A stretch of 64,000 nt of DNA from Niveispirillum cyanobacteriorum. Its GTDB lineage: Bacteria; Pseudomonadota; Alphaproteobacteria; Azospirillales; Azospirillaceae. The stretch's first letter is position 1. Every line of letters begins with the position of its first letter. Location of the stretch: contig NZ_CP025613.1 of the NCBI RefSeq assembly GCF_002868735.1, positions 806,001-870,000 of the forward strand, given 5' to 3'. The translations under genes and the position numbers were made by a program. Positions 12,301 through 19,667 of the stretch are shown piece by piece. The notes under the pieces are model-generated. The model saw nothing but the letters and a program-made list of their open reading frames with translations, did not search any database and was not told the DNA's origin.

Positions 12301-15300
12301 GGCCGCCGTGAAGGTGACAGCCGTGCTTTCCGCCGAATAATCCCAATAGGCAACGTCGATGCCGGCACCACCGTCAATGACGTCGGCCCCCAGGCCGCCG
12401 GTCAGCGTGTCATCACCGGCTCCGCCGCGCAGCGTGTCATTGCCTGCGTCACCCAGGACATAGCTGTCATTGCCTTCGCCCGCATCAATACTGTCATCGC
12501 CGTCGCTGCCCGTCAGCTGATCATTCTGGGCACTGCCGATGATCGTGTCGGCAAAGGCGGTGCCGCCGATACCAATCTTCTCGATAGAGATCAGTGTGTC
12601 GGTGCCGCCCAGCGGGTCGGTGAAGGTGAAGGTCTGGCCTGCAACAAAGCTCGCAATGCTGACATTGATCCCGGCCTGCAGGCCGGCACCGGTATAGAAC
12701 AGGGAGGCAAAGTCATTACCCTCGCCACCGTTCAGCGTATCGCTGCCGGCATCCCCGCGCAGGTTGTCGTCGCCCGCCCCGCCCAGCAGCAGGTCGTCAC
12801 CCATGTTACCGCGCAGGATATCATCGCCCGCCCCGCCATCCAGCGTATCGGCGGCATCCAGATCCCAAGTCAGGGGCGTGGAGTTGTTGGCACCATAGAG
12901 GAAATCATTGCCATCGCCGCCAACCAGACTGTCAGAACCGGAACCACCGCGCACAAAATCGTCGCCCGCCCCGGCATTGATCGTGTCGTTGCCGTCGCTG
13001 CCTGTGCCGCTATTCTGCGTGGTCGTAATGCCGCCAAAGATGACGTCATCACCGTCGCCGCCGCTGATGCTGTCATCGCCGAGGCTGCCTGTCAGTTGGT
13101 CATTGCCCGCCAGACCGCTGATCGTGTCGTTGGCATTGGCACCCGTCATGAAATCGGCATTGGCGGTGCCCGTCAGGGTCTGCGGCTGGTTGGCCTTCAG
13201 ACCCAGATCGACATCACCGATCCGCACAAGATCCGCTGCCGAGAAACTGCCGACCAGGGTAACGGTCAGATCGGCACCGGCGGTATTGTCCAGCCCGACA
13301 TGGATCAGGGTGGTATTGTTACCCCCGGACTGCACCCGCACGTCGCCGCGCATGATACCCGTGGGGCCACCCGTCGCAGGTGCGTTCAACGTCAGGCCCA
13401 GGAAGCTCAGCCGATCTCCGCCGGAGAAGTCGGTGATGGTGTCATTGCCATTGGCAACCTGACCCGACCCGTCAAAGCCGAAATAATCGTCGCCGGCACC
13501 GCCGGTAAGCGTGTCATTGCCTTCGCCACCGCCGATACTGTCGACCGTGGCAGAACCGGTGATGCTGTCGGCAAAGCTGGAGCCGATGACATAGAAGCCT
13601 TCGATGCTGACCAGCGTATCGCTGGCCACGGTGCCGGCACCGTTGGACCAGTTTGATGCATTGAAGGTGATCGCTGCTTCATTGATGCTGAAATCATAAG
13701 CGGCAACGTCATATCCGGTGCCGCCATCAATCAGATCAGCGCCAAAGCCGCCGGTCAGCGTGTCATCGCCAGCCCCACCGCGCAGCGTATCATTGCCCGC
13801 CTCGCCCAGCACATAGCTGTCATTGCCGTCGCCCGCCTCAATACTGTCGTCCCCATCGCTGCCCGTCAGTTGATCATCGTTGACGCTGCCGATCAGCGTA
13901 TCGGCAAAGGCGGTGCCACCGATACCAATCCTCTCGATGGAGATCAGTGTGTCGGTGCCGCCCAGCGGGTCGGTAAAGGTGTAATTCTGACTTGAGACGA
14001 AGCCGGCAATGCTGACATTGATCCCGGCCTGCAGGCCGGCACCTGTATAGAACAGCGAGGCGAAGTCATTACCCTCGCCACCATTCAGCGTATCGCTGCC
14101 GGCATCCCCGCGCAGATTGTCATCGCCCGCCCCACCTAGCAGCAGGTCATCGCCCTTGTTGCCACGCAGGATATCGTCGCCCGCCCCGCCATCCAGCGTA
14201 TCGGCGGCATCCAGGTCCCAGCTCTGCGGCGAGGAACTGTTGGCGCCATAGAGGATGTCGTTGCCGTCGCCGCCAACCAGACTGTCGGAGCCGGAACCAC
14301 CGCGCACAAAATCATCGCCAGCCCCGGCGTCGATGGTGTCATTTCCGTCAGTGCCGGATCCGCTATTCTGCGTGGAAAGCGCGCCTGCGAAGATGACGTC
14401 GTTGCCATCGCCACCGCTGATGTTGTCATCACCGAACCCGCCGACCAGCTGATCATTACCGGCCAGGCCGCTGATCTGATCCGCACCGGTGGTGCCGGTT
14501 AGGGTGTCATTGCTGTCCGTCCCCGTGAGGACACCGTCAAAGATGGCCAGGACAGCATTATTCTGGGAATTATCGACACGGAACTGGCTTGCCGTGAAGC
14601 TGCCTACCAAGTCGATGGTAATCAAACTGCTGGCAGCTTTGATATAGAGCTTCGTCACCCCATCCGACGGGGTGCCCACCATCACTTGTCCTGCCGTCAA
14701 CCCACCCGCATCATTGCCCGACTGGATACTGGTGGACAGGTTCACATCGCTGCCTCCCGAGTGGAAGAATACGATATTGTCGCCCGCCGCGAAGTCTGTG
14801 ATCCGGTCGATACCGCTATGATTCCGGCTGATATCATAGGCGAAGGTGTCGTTCCCTGCGCCGCCGGTCAGCGTGTCAGCCCCCTCATTGCCGTCCAGGT
14901 AGTTGCGGCGCGCGTCGCCAACCAGGGTATCGGCGGCGGAACCACCCGCCACCTGCACCTCTTCGAGGCCGGTCAGGGTGTCGGTGCCGCCACGACCGTT
15001 CGCCTGACTGCTGTCGCCATTGGCATCCGCCGCGGCCACCGTGAAGTTGATGACAGAGTTTTTGTCGGCAAAGACATATGAAGCAATGTCGTACCCGGCG
15101 CCACCTGACAGGACGCTGTTCCCCGTCCCCGTCACCTCGATCACCAGCGTATCGTCACCTGAACCGCCGATCAGGGTGGCTTCCGACCGACCTTGCAAAC
15201 GGTCATTACCGATGCCGCCATCGAGAGATGCCCTGCCTATCGACCGGATTAAATCATTGCCGGCGCCGCCCGTGATCGTGGTCGTGCCGGACATGCCGCC

Positions 15301-17991
15301 GGAAATGCTGTCATTATAAATGACATCATCGCCATCGCCGCCATCGGCAGATCCGTATTCGTAGAAGGAGATCGTGTCATTGCCGGTGCCGCCGGACAGG
15401 GTTGGGTTGGCACCGACGCTGCTGATGCTGTCGTCGCCATCCTCGCCATTGAGGAAGCCGCCGCCAAAGATCGTATCGTTCCCCGCACCGCCCCAGACGG
15501 TACCTAGGCCAGTCAACCGGTCATTGCCAGCCCCCCCCATAAGGGTGTCGGAACCCGCTCCCCCGGTTACCTGATCGGCACCATCGCCGCCATCCAGACT
15601 GTCATTCCCAAGCCCGCCATCAAGCGTGTCATCGCCAATGCCGCCAAGAATGGTATCGGCGCTGCCACCCCCAGACAGCACATCGCCACCGGCCGCACCA
15701 TCGATCTGGTCCGGCCCCGCACCACCCGTCAGGGTGTCGGCACCCACCCCTCCCGTCAGCGTCTGACCGGCGGGCACCGTCCCGTCGGGGTTGTACCCTT
15801 CCGTCACACTATCAACCGTTAGGGCCGTGGCCGTGACATTGGACAAACGCAGCACCGTCGTAAACGTGTACGCACTGCCCGTTCCGTCACGGTCAATCTC
15901 CAGAAGTGTATCGGCCCCGTCCTGCCGGAACCGTACATGCTGACTGGCAAACGGATTGCTGCCATCGAAATTGATGATGGCCGGGTAATCATCGGAACTT
16001 AGTCTGGCCAGACTGATCCGGTCCCCGCCAGCACCCGCGGCAAAATCCGTGACCGTCGCGTTGGCGCTTGTATAAACGACGACGGTATCCTGCCCGGCGC
16101 CCAGCGTGGCTTTGGTGGTCCCCATGGCATGAATGATGTCGTCGCCGGTCCCCCCGATCAGGGTGGAATTGCCGGAGCCGGTCAGCGTGTCATTACCAGA
16201 ACCGCCATCAAGGGACGCCGGGCCCGCCGAACGGATTACATCGTTGCCGGCACCGCCCGTGATCGTGGTCGTGCCGGACATGCCGCCGGAAATGCTGTCA
16301 TTATAAATGACATCATCGCCGTCGCCGCCGTCGGCCAAGCTATATTCATTGAAGGAGATGGTGTCGTTACCGGCGCCACCGGATAGCGTGGAACCGTTCA
16401 AGGATGAAAACAGAACATCATCGCCACTTGTCCCGGTCAGGCTCTGCCCGGTCGATGTCACAGCAACAACCGCCATGCCTTCACTATTATCCACACTGAA
16501 CTGGCCCGCCGTGAAGCTGCCGACCATGTCGATGGTGATCAGGCCGCTGGCCGCCTTGATATAGAGCTTGGTCACCCCGTCTGATGGCGTGCCCAGCATC
16601 ACTTGGCCTAGCGTCAGACCGCTGGCATCATTGCCGGACAGAATGGTCGTAGAAAGATTGACGTCGGCGCCTTCCTCGTCAAAGACCAGAATGCTGTCGC
16701 CTGCCGACAGGTCGGTGATGCGGTCGGTCGCGCTTTGATTGGCGTTCGTCTCATAGACAAAACTGTCGGCACCGGCACCACCGGTCATAGTGTCGGCCCC
16801 GGCACCGCCGATGAAGACATTGCGCCGTGCATCGCCAACGAAGGTGTCGGCGGCGGTGCTGCCGTAAACAAAGACCTCTTCGATGCTGGTCAGGGTGTCT
16901 GTGCCACCCTGGGCATCGGGCTGGCTGCTATTACCGCTGCCATCGGCGGCGGCAACGGTGAAGTTAACCGCCGTGCCGCTTTCCACGAAATAATATTGCG
17001 CCGCGTCGTACCCCTCACCACCAGCCAGCGTATCATCGCCCGCCTCACCGCGCAGACTATCATCCCCCTGGCCACCGATCAGACTGTCATTACCGGCCAG
17101 ACCGATGATCATGTCGTTGCCGGCCAGCCCATCAATCGTGTCACCGCTGGGTGTGCCCGTCAGGTTGTCATCGCCAGCGCTGGGTGTACCGTTGCCAGCC
17201 GACATTGAAATGCTGGCGGCCTGGGCGCTGTTATTCACGCTCAACTGACCGGTGGTGAAGCTGCCGACCAGATCGATGGTCACCACGCCAGCAGAGCCGC
17301 CGGTATGGACGAACAGCTTCGTCACGCCACCGGAAGGGGAACCAATCCGCACCTGGCCCACCGTCATCCCCCCGGAATCGGGGCCGAACTGGATTTCGGT
17401 ATTCAGGTTTACGTCATTACCTTCCGCGTGAAAGAAGACGATATTATCGCCTTCGGAAAAATCGGTAATGCGGTCGATGCCGCTATGGTTCTTGTTGATG
17501 TCATAGGCGAACGTATCCTGACCATCCCCGCCAGTCAGCGTGTCCGCCCCTTCATTGCCGTCCATATAGTTCCGGCGCGCATCACCGGTCAGCGTATCGG
17601 CAGCAGTACCCCCCACCACCTGCACCTCTTCGATGCCCGTCAGCGTGTCGGTACCGCCCTGCCCGTCCGTCTGCGTGCTGTTGCCACTGCCATCTGCGGT
17701 CGCCACCGTGAAGTTTACGGCGGAACTGCTGCTTGAGAAGATATAATGCGCGATGTCATGACCATCGCCACCGGCAAGCGTATCGTCACCCGCATCGCCT
17801 TGCAGCGTGTCGTTACCAGACCCGCCCACCAGACTGTCATCACCGGCACCGCCGGAAAGCATGTCCGCCTCTTCGGCCCCGGTAATAAGATCATTGCCCT
17901 CCAGCCCCAGGATCGTATCCTGAGCCGACGTGCCGTCTAGGGTATCGTTGCTGCTGGTGCCGGTAATCGTGGTCATGACGTGATGCCCCAT
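6325..17991 (-). CDS. Giant hemolysin-type calcium-binding (RTX) repeat protein
   Basis: The gene encodes about 3888 residues, nearly all of them blocks of RTX nonapeptides (GGxGxDxLx, such as GGAGNDTL). The blocks alternate with beta-rich spacers of about 100 residues, including VNFTVA, DRITDFSEGDNIVFF and VTIDLVGSF types. There is no Sec signal, catalytic domain or peptidase motif. Such proteins are exported by type I secretion and fold on binding extracellular calcium. The start may be the ATG at 17991 (MGHHV) or one five codons later (MTTITG). A downstream RTX gene follows after 58 bp. The nearest type I exporter is 30 kb away (45.7-49.2 kb), and whether it serves this protein is unknown. 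Internal duplications are strong. Adhesin or matrix roles are inferred. Confidence 0.85.
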   Translation of the reverse strand: MGHHVMTTITGTSSNDTLDGTSAQDTILGLEGNDLITGAEEADMLSGGAGDDSLVGGSGNDTLQGDAGDDTLAGGDGHDIAHYIFSSSSSAVNFTVATADGSGNSTQTDGQGGTDTLTGIEEVQVVGGTAADTLTGDARRNYMDGNEGADTLTGGDGQDTFAYDINKNHSGIDRITDFSEGDNIVFFHAEGNDVNLNTEIQFGPDSGGMTVGQVRIGSPSGGVTKLFVHTGGSAGVVTIDLVGSFTTGQLSVNNSAQAASISMSAGNGTPSAGDDNLTGTPSGDTIDGLAGNDMIIGLAGNDSLIGGQGDDSLRGEAGDDTLAGGEGYDAAQYYFVESGTAVNFTVAAADGSGNSSQPDAQGGTDTLTSIEEVFVYGSTAADTFVGDARRNVFIGGAGADTMTGGAGADSFVYETNANQSATDRITDLSAGDSILVFDEEGADVNLSTTILSGNDASGLTLGQVMLGTPSDGVTKLYIKAASGLITIDMVGSFTAGQFSVDNSEGMAVVAVTSTGQSLTGTSGDDVLFSSLNGSTLSGGAGNDTISFNEYSLADGGDGDDVIYNDSISGGMSGTTTITGGAGNDVIRSAGPASLDGGSGNDTLTGSGNSTLIGGTGDDIIHAMGTTKATLGAGQDTVVVYTSANATVTDFAAGAGGDRISLARLSSDDYPAIINFDGSNPFASQHVRFRQDGADTLLEIDRDGTGSAYTFTTVLRLSNVTATALTVDSVTEGYNPDGTVPAGQTLTGGVGADTLTGGAGPDQIDGAAGGDVLSGGGSADTILGGIGDDTLDGGLGNDSLDGGDGADQVTGGAGSDTLMGGAGNDRLTGLGTVWGGAGNDTIFGGGFLNGEDGDDSISSVGANPTLSGGTGNDTISFYEYGSADGGDGDDVIYNDSISGGMSGTTTITGGAGNDLIRSIGRASLDGGIGNDRLQGRSEATLIGGSGDDTLVIEVTGTGNSVLSGGAGYDIASYVFADKNSVINFTVAAADANGDSSQANGRGGTDTLTGLEEVQVAGGSAADTLVGDARRNYLDGNEGADTLTGGAGNDTFAYDISRNHSGIDRITDFAAGDNIVFFHSGGSDVNLSTSIQSGNDAGGLTAGQVMVGTPSDGVTKLYIKAASSLITIDLVGSFTASQFRVDNSQNNAVLAIFDGVLTGTDSNDTLTGTTGADQISGLAGNDQLVGGFGDDNISGGDGNDVIFAGALSTQNSGSGTDGNDTIDAGAGDDFVRGGSGSDSLVGGDGNDILYGANSSSPQSWDLDAADTLDGGAGDDILRGNKGDDLLLGGAGDDNLRGDAGSDTLNGGEGNDFASLFYTGAGLQAGINVSIAGFVSSQNYTFTDPLGGTDTLISIERIGIGGTAFADTLIGSVNDDQLTGSDGDDSIEAGDGNDSYVLGEAGNDTLRGGAGDDTLTGGFGADLIDGGTGYDVAAYDFSINEAAITFNASNWSNGAGTVASDTLVSIEGFYVIGSSFADSITGSATVDSIGGGEGNDTLTGGAGDDYFGFDGSGQVANGNDTITDFSGGDRLSFLGLTLNAPATGGPTGIMRGDVRVQSGGNNTTLIHVGLDNTAGADLTVTLVGSFSAADLVRIGDVDLGLKANQPQTLTGTANADFMTGANANDTISGLAGNDQLTGSLGDDSISGGDGDDVIFGGITTTQNSGTGSDGNDTINAGAGDDFVRGGSGSDSLVGGDGNDFLYGANNSTPLTWDLDAADTLDGGAGDDILRGNMGDDLLLGGAGDDNLRGDAGSDTLNGGEGNDFASLFYTGAGLQAGINVSIASFVAGQTFTFTDPLGGTDTLISIEKIGIGGTAFADTIIGSAQNDQLTGSDGDDSIDAGEGNDSYVLGDAGNDTLRGGAGDDTLTGGLGADVIDGGAGIDVAYWDYSAESTAVTFTAAGLQNGAGTVGGDTLTGIEAVYVIGSSVDDSITGSSGNDSIGGSDGNDTLTGGAGDDVFGFDGTAGQTDGNDRITDFGGKDQLWFQGLTLNAPATGSGANIQRGDVRVEAGTNGTTLIHVGLDSNAGADMTLTLTGTFTAADFIRVDGEKLALAANTPQSLTGSSGSDILSGGSQNDTIIGLAGNDTLSGLAGSDSLEGGDGNDFLSGYSGNEGVGGNDAADTLLGGAGNDTLRGFDGNDSLVGGDGDDNLRGDAGNDTIDGGAGNDGVGYRFDNIGLTQGISFNASTAIFNQTTTQSDGRGGTDTLSNVEYVILTGSSFGDTLTGSSGGDQITGGDGADSINGGNGDDFHLSGGAGNDTINGGSGTDYAVYDLSGSTNAVQFNGGAFTHTIASTVADGLGGTDSISNIEGFLITGGSGSDQLTGSLGDDLLNGGAGNDTLVGGLGEDLFSFGGAGSGTDLIRDLGSGDVIQVTGQSFSSITDNAQASSLTAGQVGVTALQNGGTRLSIGLDATAGADLFIDLDGSFAASNFTLSNNRITASYTATTATGDGTANVLAGRSLADNLSGLGGNDTLTGNGGADTLSGGDGDDVLIGGTSSASLPTAPDREDSISGGAGNDILRGGDGDDTLLGGDGDDNLRGDAGNDSIDGGAGTDFVSYRFDDIGLTQGVTFSLANVTSGTSASISDGRGGTDTVTNFEKLGITGSNFADSITGSSLSDQLSGQGGNDTLAGGAGADLIFGDAGADSLLGGDGDDTLYGGLGADTLEGGAGNDVAAYDLADGATGGLLVRVSAGQVQINNSVTDTLRQIEVVEISGSSFADTVQGGLGVETIAGMGGNDSLTGGGGDDTFYYYAFDPLGNGSTLLAQGTDRITDFSPGDRITINGLTLTGSVTTGNGSTLTAGAVQSEIVNGVTRIYVGIDGTAGADLTIELSTAIEAANLRLSGSDITSSANLVITGTANAENLTGGDGEDTISGLAGNDYLQGRAGNDSILGGDGQDAIDGGTGNDTIDGGAGDDNVIMSQTIGAGYTIVRNNDGSMTLTTAANGTDRLTNVEGLAFTDGYVRLNVATFTGPDGNSYDGTDAFGDSITGGAGNDFLNGRAGNDTLIGGAGGDYFQGGAGNDVIQGGDNGTNQQGNALLDVARYDGNFSTYTISSVTNGGVTTFTITDNQAGQDGDDGTDTLTGVEVLSFKDQGFVRLVPYVFTNQDGSTYVEGTRFTDTLTGTANRDSFNPGTGNDTVDGAGGEDNVFFNTSIANATITKSGSDVNVAIGGDTAVLKNVESVSFTDGYLRLTAYESENNGNKFIDGTDFAETLTGGAGNDFIRGNKGADSLSGGSGGDQLEGGLGNDTIDGGANGTDANNNPIIDMARYNGNFADYSVSISGGTVTVTDNNTADGDDGTDTLTNIEALSFKDQGFVRVTVGVFDITGTGNGNYYEGTRYNDAITGTSDADFIRPGQGTDTITGGDGIDTVALDLTYNSAFLSQNAGTATYSIGGSSYSMTGVEMLSFTDRTVRLTVTTQEIGGNKIITGSEFAETITAGNGDDNINGGGGDDSITGGDGNDFIVGGTGDDTINGGDGSNDVVRYNSDSDGYVLSFNAGTVTVQDQDQANGGNDGTDTLTNVELLAFNDTVIRIGASTTIGQGGTTAFIEGTRFSESLTGADSRDDFFDTGDGGNDTVNGMGGNDTIRIHANLEDVSITKLSAGVFQVVNDTRTFRLENVEGIAFNDNFVRLVTYTSADGKLQIGTELATGDTITGTSDNDVLEGRAGGDTMEGGDGADIMIGGSGADVMDGGDNASGIDIAVYSGNFADYTIDHLGGSNFQIIDNNTSNGDDGTDDIAAFEALQFADQFVRIAIETVDIQGGGGGKYIYGTVLGETITGTSTGDGILGRAGNDTINGGGGDDYVDAGTGNDTINLGTGAAVIRWVTGDGNDTINGFSSNDILNINATVARTDGSLQINTSGSDTIITIGGTATLTLVGFTGLTDSNFGTG
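11815..14520 (-). repeat. 1353-bp duplicated module inside the giant RTX gene
   Basis: Two adjacent modules of about 451 residues each are closely similar. Shared landmarks include DLDAADTLDGGAGDDILRGN, LQAGINVSIA, FTDPLGGTDTLISIE, LTLNAPATG and TTLIHVGLD. Corresponding DNA landmarks sit 1353 bp apart (for example the segments starting at 12591 and 13944). This indicates an in-frame tandem duplication that has begun to diverge. Confidence 0.8.
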
Positions 17992-18340
17992 AGAGGCCGG
18001 TTACGCCGCAGAAAGGGCGTCCGGGAACGACAAAGAGACCTGCCCGCCCGAGTGGGCGCTGGCCTGTTTAATTCTGAAATATCAATGGGGTGAGGGTGGA
18101 GTGCACCGCGCGTTCGCGGTGTCGCCGTCGTAGTAAAGCTGACTTGTCAGCTTTCCCTGTCACGCTGATCATCATGCCCCACCCCTGCATGCAGCGATGC
18201 CATCCCCAATGGACTACGCGCCGCATGATATGTTGGCCCGCAAAATCCGCTGCCCACAGACCTTGCTTGCAATAATGAAAGTACTACGCCGTTCGCGGTA
18301 TCACAACCCCGCGCCACAATTGGGGAAATGTTTCTCATCG
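17992..18340. promoter_or_regulatory. 349-bp leader of the RTX genes, with palindrome and direct repeat
   Basis: No gene is seen here. The region must hold the leftward promoter of the RTX pair. It contains a 9-bp-arm inverted repeat with a 2-nt centre at 18135-18154 (AAAGCTGACttGTCAGCTTT), shaped like an operator for a dimeric regulator. A direct repeat CGTTCGCGGTrTC lies at 18111-18123 and 18290-18302. No convincing -35/-10 pair could be fixed by eye. Confidence 0.45.
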
Positions 18341-19075
18341 TTAGCGTTTATCGCGAAACGCCGGCGCCCGCAGCTTGATCAGGTGCTCGGGGTCACCGGC
18401 GTTCCCATCGGGAAGCTGCCCAAGGTAATAGCTTTTCTGCCATTTCTCGGCCTGTGCCGGAGAGCCGGGCTTTTGTAAGTCCTCATTGAAACGCTGTCGC
18501 CCCTGCGTCCACTCATTATAACGCTGAGCAAGTTCCGGTTCCTCCGACAGCGACCGGATTTCCGGTTCCATTTCCCGCAGCAGTTGACGCTGCACAGGGT
18601 AAAAACAGCAAAACGGCTCCCCCTTCTCGAATCGAACCGGTCGGCCCGGGCCTGTGAACTTCCAGTTCATGGTGAAGGTGTAGGGTGACCAGTCCGTCTC
18701 GATCACACCGGCCAGTGGGGCGATGGCGTCCTTGGGCGCGTTGAACGGCCCCTGCACCATGAGGCTCCATCCTGGTTCGGTCCGGAACAGGGCATGGACA
18801 TGGAAGGTCAGGATGCCGGCCCCGAAATGGCTGAGTGCGGGGGCCGTGGTGCCCGGATCGGGGATGATGGTGATGGAACTGGTCAGCCCACCCCCATCCC
18901 ACAGCGCCGAGAAACCGGACGGGCACAGCACCTCCCAGCCATGGGCATTGGCGATATTCAGGGGCAGGCAGCGATAGGCATAGGATTGCGGGGTTGCATC
19001 CATCCAGGCCCGCGTGGCCGGCGCTGGGCGCAGTTCCGGTGCCTCCGCCTGGGTCGGATAACAGATCAGCTTCAT
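18341..19075 (-). CDS. Conserved protein of unknown function (DUF6065-like)
   Basis: This 244-residue soluble protein has no signal peptide or membrane segment. Recognisable stretches are RAWMDATPQSYAYRCLPLNI, ANAHGWEVLCPSGFSALWDG, FGAGILTFHVHALFRTEPGW and NWKFTGPGRPVRFEKGEPFC. I associate these with the DUF6065 family from memory. No catalytic motif can be named. The C-terminal third is charged and helix-like. It is transcribed toward the RTX genes, 349 bp away, and has no obvious partner. The family name is moderately sure and the function unknown. Confidence 0.6.
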   Translation of the reverse strand: MKLICYPTQAEAPELRPAPATRAWMDATPQSYAYRCLPLNIANAHGWEVLCPSGFSALWDGGGLTSSITIIPDPGTTAPALSHFGAGILTFHVHALFRTEPGWSLMVQGPFNAPKDAIAPLAGVIETDWSPYTFTMNWKFTGPGRPVRFEKGEPFCCFYPVQRQLLREMEPEIRSLSEEPELAQRYNEWTQGRQRFNEDLQKPGSPAQAEKWQKSYYLGQLPDGNAGDPEHLIKLRAPAFRDKR

Positions 19076-19260
19076 GATGCCCCCTTGCCGGCGGGCCTCC
19101 CCGCAACTCTGTGGAGAGTAGCGCCCATGCTGGATGGGCGGAAGGGGCTGCCGCTGGGCAGCCGTGGCTGTTTCACCAGCCCGTTTTCCAGCAGCCTTCT
19201 GTCGATCCCGTATGGCGAAACGCGCTATGCTGGGTGCCGGACCATAAGGGGGAGCGGGAA

Positions 19261-19473
19261 TTGCGCGCGGTATATCTGCTGCTGGTCGGGGCCGCCCTGG
19301 GCCTGGGGGCGCTGGCCTTCCTCACCTTTCAGGTAACCGACAGCCTGGCGCCCCTGCCTGTGGCCGGACGCGGCGCCATTCTGGCCGCCTTTTGCGGAGC
19401 CGCCGGTCTGTTCAGCCTGTTTGTCTGGCTGCAGCGCAAGGCCCGGCGGCAACGGCAGCGGGAGGGGAAATAG
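19261..19473 (+). CDS. Small two-helix membrane protein
   Basis: A TTG start at 19261 is preceded by a strong ribosome-binding site (AAGGGGGAG, about 6 nt upstream) and gives 70 residues. The protein has two hydrophobic segments, roughly residues 4-24 (VYLLLVGAALGLGALAFLTF) and 40-60 (AILAAFCGAAGLFSLFVWL). It ends in a very basic tail (RKARRQRQREGK) that should face the cytoplasm. The frame is open further upstream to 19111, but that part reads like non-coding sequence. I do not recognise a family. It lies 194 bp upstream of lptD on the same strand. Confidence 0.55.
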   Translation: MRAVYLLLVGAALGLGALAFLTFQVTDSLAPLPVAGRGAILAAFCGAAGLFSLFVWLQRKARRQRQREGK

Positions 19474-19667
19474 GCATTGTTCGGTTTCCTCTAGACAGTC
19501 CCTGGATCGGGACCGGGATCATGACCGCGCAATCACCTTGTCGCCCTTTCGGGACCCGTCCCCCGACACCATGTCCCACCTGCCTCCCCCTGGCATCAGT
19601 TGACAGCGCACCCGGCGTCGGGGACAAGCTAGCACCCGTCGACCGTAAGCCTGAGACGCTGTTGAAA

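Noticed and set aside
11947-13656. 569-residue plus-strand frame antisense to the giant RTX gene
   Set aside because: It is a shadow of the repeated RTX codons (Ala/Gly/Val/Ile-rich, no domain). The sense frame carries consistent nonapeptides.
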